This document shows positions 26,337-34,425 of a stretch of 51,110 nucleotides of DNA, one piece after another. Source of the stretch: Lysobacterales bacterium (lineage in GTDB: Bacteria > Pseudomonadota > Gammaproteobacteria > Xanthomonadales > Marinicellaceae); NCBI GenBank assembly GCA_020442635.1, contig JAGRJR010000014.1:1-51110 (forward strand), read 5' to 3'. Below the pieces are notes generated by a model, which made no database searches, had not been told where the DNA came from, and saw only the letters and a list, made by a program, of their open reading frames with translations. Each line of letters opens with the position of its first letter. The first letter of the stretch is position 1. Both the position numbers and the translations under genes were made by a program.

Positions 26337-27503
26337 TTATCTTCCCCTTCCGCGTAGGGTACTACGATTAGTAACATTTGAGTTAGAATTCATCGGCTGG
26401 TTAGAACTGTTGGGCGTTACTGTGGTGGTGCCCAAATCTACAGGAGGGAATTCAAAGGTTTGGGTTTGATTTTTTAACAACTGGTCTAGGGGTAAATACA
26501 TCATGGAATTACTGGTATTTTGATCCATCAACACTTTGGGTGTTTCGCCTAAGACTGACTCCATGGTTTCGAGAAACAAGCGTTGTCTGGTCACTTCAGG
26601 TGCCAGTTCATATTCGGCTCGCAATAAATCAAATTGTTGTGCTTTACCGCGTGCTTCAGCAATGATTGATTCTTTATATGCTTCTGCTTCCTGTATGATT
26701 TTTAAGACCCTACCTTCAGTTTCAGGTATGCGCCCATTAGCATACTCGTTGGCCTGATTGATAAAAGTTTTTTGGTCTTCCCTTGCTTTGACCACATCGT
26801 CAAAGGCTTCTTTAACATTGATGGGTGGGTGCACTTCAGTGATGTTAACTTGTCTGATTTGGATGCCTGTTTTGTAATCATTCAACATTGACTGTATTTC
26901 TTCATGTGCCTGTTGGTTTACGGCGGTACGATTTTCATTGATGATAAAGTCCAGGGTTCTGGTACCAGCCACCTGCCTCATTACACTTTCGGCCACTTGT
27001 CTTACAGTGTTTTGTGGGTTGGCCACACTGAACAGGTAGTCATTAACCCGTTCTTCGTCTATTCGGTATTGAATCGAGTAATCAATTTCAATGAGGTTTT
27101 TGTCTTCTGTCAGCATTTGACCGTTGTTGTCTTCTTGTCTGATCTCTTCAACATTAACACGATAAACTTGCGCAAAAGGTCTTGGCAGCGTAAAACGCAA
27201 ACCTGGTTGCATGGTATCTGCGTACTCACCAAAGATCAAAACCACACCTCTTTCGGCTTGTTCAATTTGGTATGCGGAACTGTATATGCCTAAACCCAAT
27301 AGTCCTAACAGCAAAAACACCAGAGGTGTTTGGTTGCCATTTGAAGGACTGCCTGAGCCTTTGCCGAACCCCAATGCATTTTTGATGGACTTGAAAAAAT
27401 CACCGATGATTTTATCCATATCTGGGGGTTTGTTACCGTTGGGTTTATTGTTGTTCGGTTTGTTATTTCCCGAGTTTTGGTTGCCAGGTTCATTCCAGGG
27501 CAT
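26337..27503 (-). CDS. hflK: HflK, SPFH-domain modulator of FtsH
   Basis: The 388-aa protein starts MPWNEPGNQNSGNNKPNNNK, the Gly/Asn/Pro-rich cytosolic leader usual for HflK (MAWNEPG). One transmembrane helix follows (PLVFLLLGLLGLGIYSS), then the Band-7 domain (GVVLIFGEYADTMQPGLRFT, IQIRQVNITEVHPP) and a coiled coil with AEAYKESIIAEARGKAQQFD. The C-terminal tail is Asn/Ser/Thr-rich. It partners HflC. The start lies 17 bp after hflX. Confidence 0.97.
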   Translation of the reverse strand: MPWNEPGNQNSGNNKPNNNKPNGNKPPDMDKIIGDFFKSIKNALGFGKGSGSPSNGNQTPLVFLLLGLLGLGIYSSAYQIEQAERGVVLIFGEYADTMQPGLRFTLPRPFAQVYRVNVEEIRQEDNNGQMLTEDKNLIEIDYSIQYRIDEERVNDYLFSVANPQNTVRQVAESVMRQVAGTRTLDFIINENRTAVNQQAHEEIQSMLNDYKTGIQIRQVNITEVHPPINVKEAFDDVVKAREDQKTFINQANEYANGRIPETEGRVLKIIQEAEAYKESIIAEARGKAQQFDLLRAEYELAPEVTRQRLFLETMESVLGETPKVLMDQNTSNSMMYLPLDQLLKNQTQTFEFPPVDLGTTTVTPNSSNQPMNSNSNVTNRSTLRGRGR

Positions 27504-27520
27504 ACATCATCTCCAGTTGC

Positions 27521-28861
27521 TTACCAGTCTTGTGGGTTTTCGTTGTTGTCTATGTTATTGTCAGCCAATAATTGTTGCACAAAAACAGCACCATTATCAT
27601 TGTTTTTGGCCAATTGTCGCCATTTTTCCAGCGGTAATTCTACCTCAATTTGCCATTGGCCGGAATCATCGATTTGTTCCTCACGTATCGCGTCCAGTTG
27701 ATAAAACTGGGCGCGTAAACGCGCCAGACTCATTGGCAAGGCGAACTTCAGGGATAAATGGGTACGAAGCAAGCGTTCTTCAATGGTTTTTATCAATAAT
27801 TCAATGCCCAGGTTCTGGTGTGCAGAAATCCAGACTTTATCAGGTGATCCTGATAGGCTGGTTTGTACTTCAGGGAGGTGGCCAGATTGGTCAATTTTAT
27901 TGAAAATTTCAATGGTGGGCACATCTTCAATTTTTAGTTCCTCGAACACTTTGTACACTTCTTTCATGTGATCACGATGTTCAGGGTTGCTGTCATCAAT
28001 CACGTGAAGCAACAAGTCGGCATCCACTGCTTCTTGTAATGTTGCTCTGAAAGCAGCTACCAATTCATGAGGCAAATCACGTACAAAACCTACTGTATCA
28101 CTGATGACGGCATTGCAACCTGGAATGGCTGTGAATTGCCGCACAGTAGGGTCGAGTGTGGCAAACAATTGATCTTTGGCATAAACCCCTGCATCTGTGA
28201 GCAAATTGAACAACGTAGATTTCCCGGCATTGGTATAACCGACCAGAGCCAGCATTCGAGTTCCTGATTTTTTACGTTGCTTGCGTCCTTGTTCACGCTG
28301 GCGCATCACTTTGTCCAGTTTGGCCTTAAGTGATTTAACCCTGGCATTAAGTAATCGACGATCGGTTTCAAGTTGGGTTTCACCGGGTCCCCGCATGCCA
28401 ATACCACCTTTCTGTCTTTCTAAATGAGTCCAACCACGAACCAAGCGGGTGGACATGTGTTTCAATTGTGCCAGTTCAACCTGTAATTTACCTTCATAAG
28501 ATCTTGCGCGTTGGGCAAATATATCGAGAATCAAAGTACGTCTGTCCAGCACCCGAGCTTTAACAAAAGCCTCCAGGTTTCGCTCTTGTACTGGGCTTAA
28601 AGAAGCATCTACGATCACCACATCAGCCTGATTGATTTCAACAGCATTTTTAATTTCTTCTGCTTTACCAGTGCCTACATAAAATTTGGGGTCAATGGTT
28701 TGCTTGGTGCTGGTAATGACTTCAAAAATTTCAGCACCCGCAGTGGTGACCAGTTCACGGAACTCCTCGATTCTATCAGGTTGTTCCCCTCGCAAATCTC
28801 TTTGTATCGGTGTTGGACACAACAATATCGCCCGGTCACCACGCTCAGAACGATCAAACAA
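27521..28861 (-). CDS. hflX: HflX, ribosome-associated GTPase
   Basis: HflX splits stalled ribosomes under stress and is one of the GTPases near the peptidyl-transferase centre. The 446-aa product begins MFDRSERGDRAILL, matching the MFDR start of the family. The start codon is TTG, supported by AAGGAGG 9 bp upstream. The N-terminal domain and helical linker end GGIGMRGPGETQLETDRR. The G domain follows: LALVGYTNAGKSTLFNLLT (G1), FATLDPTVRQ (G2), VISDTVGFVRDLPHELV (G3, DTVGF), FNKID (G4) and ISAH (G5). It sits in the conserved hfq-hflX-hflK-hflC order, separated from hfq by a terminator. Confidence 0.97.
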   Translation of the reverse strand: MFDRSERGDRAILLCPTPIQRDLRGEQPDRIEEFRELVTTAGAEIFEVITSTKQTIDPKFYVGTGKAEEIKNAVEINQADVVIVDASLSPVQERNLEAFVKARVLDRRTLILDIFAQRARSYEGKLQVELAQLKHMSTRLVRGWTHLERQKGGIGMRGPGETQLETDRRLLNARVKSLKAKLDKVMRQREQGRKQRKKSGTRMLALVGYTNAGKSTLFNLLTDAGVYAKDQLFATLDPTVRQFTAIPGCNAVISDTVGFVRDLPHELVAAFRATLQEAVDADLLLHVIDDSNPEHRDHMKEVYKVFEELKIEDVPTIEIFNKIDQSGHLPEVQTSLSGSPDKVWISAHQNLGIELLIKTIEERLLRTHLSLKFALPMSLARLRAQFYQLDAIREEQIDDSGQWQIEVELPLEKWRQLAKNNDNGAVFVQQLLADNNIDNNENPQDW

Positions 28862-28870
28862 GTCAGATAC

Positions 28871-28877
28871 CCTCCTT
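28871..28877 (-). promoter_or_regulatory. Strong ribosome binding site fixing the TTG start of hflX
   Basis: The reverse strand reads AAGGAGG, 9 nt before TTG 28861. No in-frame ATG lies nearby. A perfect 6-bp hairpin (ATCGGT / ACCGAT, 28893-28908) sits just upstream in the leader. Confidence 0.75.
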
Positions 28878-29022
28878 GCTTTTTTTTGTCCTATCGGTAA
28901 AAACCGATTGCCTCGGGTCGATAAAATGAGTCAGATTCTGAAAAGCTTTATGCATTAACAACTTATATAGATTTGTGTAGAGCTTGACTGTTGGTTGGTT
29001 GAGGTTATTCATGTCAGGACAT

Positions 29023-29054
29023 AAAAAAGCAGCTTCAAATGATGAAACTGCTTT
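29023..29054 (-). terminator. Rho-independent terminator after hfq
   Basis: AAAGCAG (29026-29032) pairs with CTGCTTT (29048-29054), and TTCA (29034-29037) with TGAA (29043-29046), around loop AATGA. On the reverse strand this is followed by six Ts. It lies 27 bp past the hfq stop, so hflX probably depends on read-through or its own promoter. Confidence 0.8.
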
Positions 29055-29080
29055 GCAAACTAATTGTTTTAAGTTAAATA

Positions 29081-29320
29081 TCAGTCGTTGTCTTCCTGTT
29101 GGATTTTGTAAGTGCTTACATTTTTTGCAGGTACAATGGTAGAAATAGCATGTTTATAAACCAACTGGTTGGTGGTGTTATTTAACACAATGACGAACTG
29201 GTCAAACGATTCAACCGTACCTTGCAATTTTATTCCATTCATCAAAAAAACCGACACTGGAATGCGGTCTTTACGCAATGCGTTGAGGAATGGGTCTTGT
29301 AATGTTTGTGATTTAGACAT
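29081..29320 (-). CDS. hfq: RNA chaperone Hfq
   Basis: Hfq forms a hexameric Sm ring that pairs small RNAs with mRNAs. The product is 79 aa. The Sm1 motif region is [20 protein letters not shown] and [19 protein letters not shown], and the Sm2 motif region is [14 protein letters not shown] (YKHA). Gln8, Asp9 and Phe42-type residues are in place. The C-terminal tail is short and acidic (YKIQQEDND), unlike the long 35-residue tail of E. coli Hfq (102 aa). miaA, usually upstream, is not present. Confidence 0.98.
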   Translation of the reverse strand: MSKSQTLQDPFLNALRKDRIPVSVFLMNGIKLQGTVESFDQFVIVLNNTTNQLVYKHAISTIVPAKNVSTYKIQQEDND

Positions 29321-29360
29321 GGTGTTACCTTACTCATTATTATTTTTATGTACGTATCAT

Positions 29361-29390
29361 ATCATATGGATTTAAAAAAACATAAATCAA
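29361..29390 (-). promoter_or_regulatory. Candidate hfq promoter
   Basis: On the reverse strand TTGATT (29385-29390) is followed by an 18-bp spacer and TATGAT (29361-29366), about 40 bp upstream of the hfq ATG. Confidence 0.45.
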
Positions 29391-29477
29391 ATGATTTCTA
29401 TAAGTAGTGGTTATCAGATCAGGTCAGTTTTGGAAGATATGATATAGCCCATGATTCTTAGCGCCTAAAAGTGTACA

Positions 29478-29483
29478 AAGGAG
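29478..29483 (+). promoter_or_regulatory. Ribosome binding site fixing a TTG start at 29494
   Basis: AAGGAG lies 10 nt before TTG 29494. The next in-frame ATG (29530) has no Shine-Dalgarno. Confidence 0.55.
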
Positions 29484-29493
29484 CAATCATTTC

Positions 29494-31731
29494 TTGTATC
29501 ATTTCATCAATTTGTCACACAAATATGCTATGAGAATTTGGATTGCCACAATTTGGCTTGGGGTATTGTTATTGTTGCTTGCAGCCAGTAACTACCTCAT
29601 TAATATGGATGTATATAGCAATGCTTTGAATATCAAAAGCGTCGTTTCGGCCAGTTTGAGCGGCACAATCTTGTTATATTTATTGGCAGGTTGGCAACCG
29701 GTAAAGTCAGTCAAGTGGATAAGCATCATTCAGGTATTGATTGTTTTTTTGCTTTTGTTTGTGGTGTTAGCTGAAGTATTGATATTTCAGTTTTCAGGAG
29801 AAGCCTTTGGCAAGCAAACATTCATGCACTTTGAACCGCAGGCGTTGTGGATAGGATTTGCAATTCAACCTTTTAAATACTGTGCGGTAGTTTTTAGTCT
29901 GTTGGCTCTCAGTGTTTTATTGGTTAAATACACTCGTTATAAGATGTCTCGAAATAAAGGATGGATTGCCGTCCTTTCACTCATCATATTTTTGTCATTT
30001 CATTATGGGATTGCTCCAGGTAGATTGGTCAATAATTATGTTCAGTATGTAAACTACATGGATACTGAACACAAATCAGCTTCCCAAATCAGCCATTTAG
30101 AATCGTTTGGAGTTCGTCCAGTTAATACAGATGTGGACGGAATCAATGCAGTCGTTGAAGGAGTGCCCAAGAATTTAATCATAATTTATCTGGAATCTTT
30201 TAGCCTCGAGTTTTCTGAAAGTAACCAATATCCTGAACTTACGCCTAACATTAATCAGTTAAAACAACGGTATGGGAATTTTAAAAATTATCAATCGACG
30301 GCCAATTTCACCATGCAAGGAATCATATCGTCATTGTGTGGTTTAGTGCCAAAAATGGTAGCTCGAAACAACATCATAGAGTCACAAATTCCCTATCTGA
30401 AATTACCCTGTTTGACTGATGTGCTAAATCACTTGGGTTATCATCAGGAGTTTGTGGGTGGTGCCAGAAAGAGTTTTTCTAACAAGGAAGGGTTTCTTAA
30501 AGCCAAAAAATATGATCGAGTGTTTGGTTGGTTAGATTATGCGAAAGATAAAAGCTACACAACCAATGATTGGGGTTTACAAGACAGTGATTTGTTTGAC
30601 TTCGCATGGCAACGGATCATCGAATTAAGGCAAAAAAACCAACCCTTTCACATAAGCATGCTGACCTTGTCCACTCACCTCAATGGCAATCCAGATCCTG
30701 TTTGTCCCAAATATGATGAGGCTGGTAATCACCATAAGTTTATACAGGGAATTCATTGTGCCGATTATTTGCTAGGGAAATTTATCCAACAACTATCTGA
30801 TAATAATGTGCTTTCTGATACCGCTGTTTTGATTACCTCTGATCATGGAGTATTCAATGTACCTTTGATCAAAGATTATTTTGGTAAAGATTTCAATCGC
30901 AATCAATTACTGGGGATTTTGATAGATGACTTTCAATTTGATTTGGGAAAGCCAATTGCTTTGTATGATGTTGCGCCTTTGTTATTAGCTGCATTAGATG
31001 TTAAAACAAATGTAAGTTTTATCAATGGTCTGGTACCGAATGAGGTAGACCAAAACAGGTTCATTTTGCGAGAAAATATTCTCAATGGAGATCGGGTTTT
31101 TTCTGGAGATTGTCCAGAATATGAATACATTACTCTCCCAATCAATCCATGTGAGAATGAATGGCTGTTAGAGAGCAGTTGGCGTTATGCACATAATTTC
31201 ACCCAACAACGCCGAGGACTGAACTTGAATAAAAATATTCAGGTTCAAACCGATGAATTAGGACGTGTCAGTTTGAAAATTAATGATGAGGAGCAAACCA
31301 ATGGCATGATGATTGAAGGTTATCCGTTATCAGAAGCTGCCAGAAAGAGGTATAGTCACCTCCACGTACTGGAACTTGATATGAAACAACAACAGTTCAT
31401 CAGTAAACATTCGTTTCGGATAGATGACAGATACATATATCCATTCATTAATTTGTTAAAGGGCGAGGCGAGGCGAGAACAAATGTTGTTTATATTTGCG
31501 GAGCAGGGCAAGTTCATTGACTCAATAGATCTATGGAAACGAGAGCTCATAGATTTGGGATTTAAAGAATTTCATTTTCCAGATCAGCCCTTCTTTTCGA
31601 TAGTTTATAAAAAAGACGGATGGGTCAAACAGAAAACTTTTACTTTTGAACAGGAAAAAGGAATGATTCTTGAAGTTAAAGGTGTGGATTCCATCAACTG
31701 GGATGAGGCCAGCTATTTGACAAGTGAATAA
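29494..31731 (+). CDS. OpgB/LtaS-type phosphoglycerol transferase homologue (alkaline phosphatase superfamily)
   Basis: The 745-aa protein starts at TTG 29494 with AAGGAG upstream. Five hydrophobic helices fill residues 15-175 (for example RIWIATIWLGVLLLLLAA, ISIIQVLIVFLLLFVVLA). The extracytoplasmic catalytic domain opens IIIYLESFS (metal Glu). The probable Thr nucleophile is in NFTMQGIISSLCGLVP, which parallels T-x-AGMVxSxCG of OpgB. LSTHLNGNPDPVCPKY and AVLITSDHGVFN (metal Asp-His) follow. Known members transfer phosphoglycerol from phosphatidylglycerol to periplasmic glucans or to teichoic acid. About 200 C-terminal residues extend beyond the catalytic core. It converges with the next gene, 9 bp away. 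Confidence 0.83.
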   Translation: MYHFINLSHKYAMRIWIATIWLGVLLLLLAASNYLINMDVYSNALNIKSVVSASLSGTILLYLLAGWQPVKSVKWISIIQVLIVFLLLFVVLAEVLIFQFSGEAFGKQTFMHFEPQALWIGFAIQPFKYCAVVFSLLALSVLLVKYTRYKMSRNKGWIAVLSLIIFLSFHYGIAPGRLVNNYVQYVNYMDTEHKSASQISHLESFGVRPVNTDVDGINAVVEGVPKNLIIIYLESFSLEFSESNQYPELTPNINQLKQRYGNFKNYQSTANFTMQGIISSLCGLVPKMVARNNIIESQIPYLKLPCLTDVLNHLGYHQEFVGGARKSFSNKEGFLKAKKYDRVFGWLDYAKDKSYTTNDWGLQDSDLFDFAWQRIIELRQKNQPFHISMLTLSTHLNGNPDPVCPKYDEAGNHHKFIQGIHCADYLLGKFIQQLSDNNVLSDTAVLITSDHGVFNVPLIKDYFGKDFNRNQLLGILIDDFQFDLGKPIALYDVAPLLLAALDVKTNVSFINGLVPNEVDQNRFILRENILNGDRVFSGDCPEYEYITLPINPCENEWLLESSWRYAHNFTQQRRGLNLNKNIQVQTDELGRVSLKINDEEQTNGMMIEGYPLSEAARKRYSHLHVLELDMKQQQFISKHSFRIDDRYIYPFINLLKGEARREQMLFIFAEQGKFIDSIDLWKRELIDLGFKEFHFPDQPFFSIVYKKDGWVKQKTFTFEQEKGMILEVKGVDSINWDEASYLTSE

Positions 31732-31740
31732 TTATAACTG

Positions 31741-34335
31741 TTATGGTAGGCTGGTGATGGTCATTTGTTCAATAAAACTTTGGAAGTTTTGATCAATAAA
31801 GTTTCGATAAGCCTGCTCTGATCCATCGCCTGGCACATAAATGGCATCATTGTTATCTGTAATCATGGTGACATAGAGCTTTTTGAAATCAGCAGGATTG
31901 TTACTTTCTGTCTTAAAAAACAATTTCCAATCATTGCTGGAAAGTACAAACGAATAGGGTGTGTTTTGTTCTCCAGCGACTGCTGATAAAACAAAAGGTC
32001 GGTGTTCCTTTTCTAATAAGGATTGCCCATGTAAATCTTCGAAGTTTATTGGATCCAACCCAACTGCATGCAACAATGTTGGCATGATGTCAGTATGGGC
32101 AACGACCTGAGGGTACTGGCCTGTGGGTAGGCCAGGACCTTGAAAATAAATAGGCACATTAATGTCTTCATTGAATAAAGTGAAACCATGCAGCATGTAA
32201 CCATGTTCCATAAATTGTTGACCATGGTCTCCAACCACTGCCACCAACGAATTTTCCATGCTTCCTTTGTGCTTCAAAGCTGTTACAACTTCACCGAACA
32301 AATAATCCATATGCTTGACCGCATTGAGATAGCGATTATAGATAAGTGCTTTATCTGTTTGCATGATTCGAACAGCGCTAGATAGATCAGTTCCTTCAGC
32401 TGGTGTCCCCTGAAAAGGTTCTATACTTTCGATAAATTGATCATTCCAGCGATAAGGATAATGCGTAGAATCAAAAAAGATGATATTGAGCTGCTTATCA
32501 CTGCTGTTACTATTATTGATCTTGGATATAACTTCGTCAGCGGCTTTACGGTCATGTTCTGGAGGGCTTATGTCAGGGTGGTCACTGAGATAGTCAACCA
32601 ATGATAAATTTTCACCAAACATGACATGGTCGGAACTTAAGTAAGAAAGGTCTTTGGCAGAGAAAACGTTAATTTGAAACCCTAACTCTCGAAACAATTG
32701 GATAGGTAAAGAACCTCTTTTATCCTTTAACCTTGCATATCGTTCTAAATAAAAAGGATGGCTCGCATTAATCACAGAATACCAACCGTAGTGTGAAGCA
32801 TTACCTGATGCCAACATTTTATTGAAATACCAACCATCCTCTTTAAATTGAAATAAGTTGGGAGCACTGGAAGGAGTAATCGCATTTTCCCTGAGAGATT
32901 CAAAGACGAATAAATAAACTTGATTGATGTTTGAATTTATCATCGTGGCTATTTGCTTATGTGGGTTATCCAGCCGTTTGAAAGGTACCGCTTTTGCCGG
33001 ATAAGCAACTATATACCCTTTTTGATCGAAAAAACTCAGACCAATAGGATGGTGATTTTCATAAGTAGCAATTTTTCCGGAAGTCAGTTGTTTAGATGCA
33101 AGTATTTGCAGTAAAAACGTCAGCAGGATAGCTATTCCAGTCAAAAACAATGCTTGATAAATGGACAACCTTAATTTAAATCGGTTTGTTTTGTGATCAA
33201 GTACCCAGACGACACTGAAACAAAATAACAACGCTACAGCAATGGCTATTAGGTACAAGGTTAACTCTGACCGGGCCAGTCCAGTGAATTTTAAATTGTT
33301 GAAAAACTGATCTATACCACCATGAGTGAGCATGCCAAGTCCATGAAAGACGTGCATTCCATTCAGAGAGAACAGACTTGCATCGACGGCAATCAATAAG
33401 GTAGATAGCAACAAAATAAAGCCCATCAGAGTACGCAGCCACCTAACATGCCCCAATGCATGAATGACTGTAATATACGTGGCAAGGATTACCAGAAACT
33501 GTAACGTCAAAAAGCCCAGCGCAAATAAAAATAAACTACCAGAGCTGGATACTAAGTGACGGGCAAAGACCCAGGATGCAATTAAATAAAAGACAAAAGC
33601 CAATAACATCAAAATTGAGCTGACTTCATTGGATTGACCCATACGGAGATGAAAAAATTTAAATATACGAGTCGTATGGTGGTTGAATGACTGATTCAAA
33701 CGCTGTGTAGAATAAACGACTTTAGGCCCATGGCCGAGCAATTGACTCAATACATAAGCCAATAATTTAAAAACAAGTAAGGCGATGACTGAGTATTTAG
33801 CTGTATATTTGAGTTTATCATACTGATCTGGTTTGATCAGTTCTTGTACTTGATCAGTTAATTGTAAAAACGGGTCATTTCCGATGGCTTGGATAAGTAT
33901 ATAGCCCTTTTGCAAAGTAATTTTATTGATGGCATTCATCGGTTTCATTTGCTGAATGATATCTTCTAATGGAATTTCACGCCAATAGTTACCATGAACA
34001 CGTAGTTGGTTGATTTTAACTTCACCAGCCCCAGGTAAGGGATCAAAGCGGATGTGCGTGGTTTTCGGACCGCATTTAATATTTTCGACAATCCGATAAG
34101 TATCTTCATTGATTAACAATTCAGACGTGTAATTTCCATCCGTGCGATTAGCGCCTGTGTATTCTTTGAAGCTGTGGCAATATATTTGATATGGTTTATC
34201 ATGTGCTTTGGTTTCAATGGTTAACCCAATCTTCAAATTAATGGAACCATTGACCTTTTCCTGCGCGTGCCAATACCCGGCCAGTAAAGCCAAAAATATC
34301 AACAATAAATTATTTTTGATGGTTCCTGTTATCAA
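31741..34335 (-). CDS. Membrane sulfatase-fold protein, YejM/PbgA-like
   Basis: The 864-aa protein starts at TTG with AAAGGA 8 bp upstream. An N-terminal signal or anchor is followed by an extracytoplasmic beta domain (residues 25-155, with GAGEVKINQLRVHGNYW), then about five helices (residues 180-425). The C-terminal alkaline-phosphatase-superfamily domain has VYLFVFESLRENAI, SGNASHYGWYSVINASHPFY, IIFFDSTHYPYRW and VAVVGDHGQQFMEHGYMLHG. The FFDxxHxPY and GDHGQxFxE blocks resemble YejM, an essential LPS-homeostasis protein, and phosphoethanolamine transferases. Nucleophile and metal-site completeness cannot be judged by eye. It follows the glycosidase-like lipoprotein by 90 bp and is probably the last gene of that run. 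Confidence 0.75.
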   Translation of the reverse strand: MITGTIKNNLLLIFLALLAGYWHAQEKVNGSINLKIGLTIETKAHDKPYQIYCHSFKEYTGANRTDGNYTSELLINEDTYRIVENIKCGPKTTHIRFDPLPGAGEVKINQLRVHGNYWREIPLEDIIQQMKPMNAINKITLQKGYILIQAIGNDPFLQLTDQVQELIKPDQYDKLKYTAKYSVIALLVFKLLAYVLSQLLGHGPKVVYSTQRLNQSFNHHTTRIFKFFHLRMGQSNEVSSILMLLAFVFYLIASWVFARHLVSSSGSLFLFALGFLTLQFLVILATYITVIHALGHVRWLRTLMGFILLLSTLLIAVDASLFSLNGMHVFHGLGMLTHGGIDQFFNNLKFTGLARSELTLYLIAIAVALLFCFSVVWVLDHKTNRFKLRLSIYQALFLTGIAILLTFLLQILASKQLTSGKIATYENHHPIGLSFFDQKGYIVAYPAKAVPFKRLDNPHKQIATMINSNINQVYLFVFESLRENAITPSSAPNLFQFKEDGWYFNKMLASGNASHYGWYSVINASHPFYLERYARLKDKRGSLPIQLFRELGFQINVFSAKDLSYLSSDHVMFGENLSLVDYLSDHPDISPPEHDRKAADEVISKINNSNSSDKQLNIIFFDSTHYPYRWNDQFIESIEPFQGTPAEGTDLSSAVRIMQTDKALIYNRYLNAVKHMDYLFGEVVTALKHKGSMENSLVAVVGDHGQQFMEHGYMLHGFTLFNEDINVPIYFQGPGLPTGQYPQVVAHTDIMPTLLHAVGLDPINFEDLHGQSLLEKEHRPFVLSAVAGEQNTPYSFVLSSNDWKLFFKTESNNPADFKKLYVTMITDNNDAIYVPGDGSEQAYRNFIDQNFQSFIEQMTITSLP

Positions 34336-34343
34336 ATGGTTTG

Positions 34344-34349
34344 TCCTTT
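34344..34349 (-). promoter_or_regulatory. Ribosome binding site fixing a TTG start at 34335
   Basis: The reverse strand reads AAAGGA, 8 nt before TTG. An in-frame stop lies just upstream, and there is no ATG in the first 100 codons of the frame near the signal peptide. Confidence 0.55.
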
Positions 34350-34425
34350 ACCCAAAGTTTGTATATTTTCACACATTTGAAGAGACTGTGACAATATGGT
34401 GACCAGGCATAATGAATGGTTTACA

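Noticed and set aside
28893..28908. ATCGGT/ACCGAT hairpin upstream of hflX as a terminator
   Set aside because: No T-run follows on the minus strand; it lies in the hflX leader and may be structural only.
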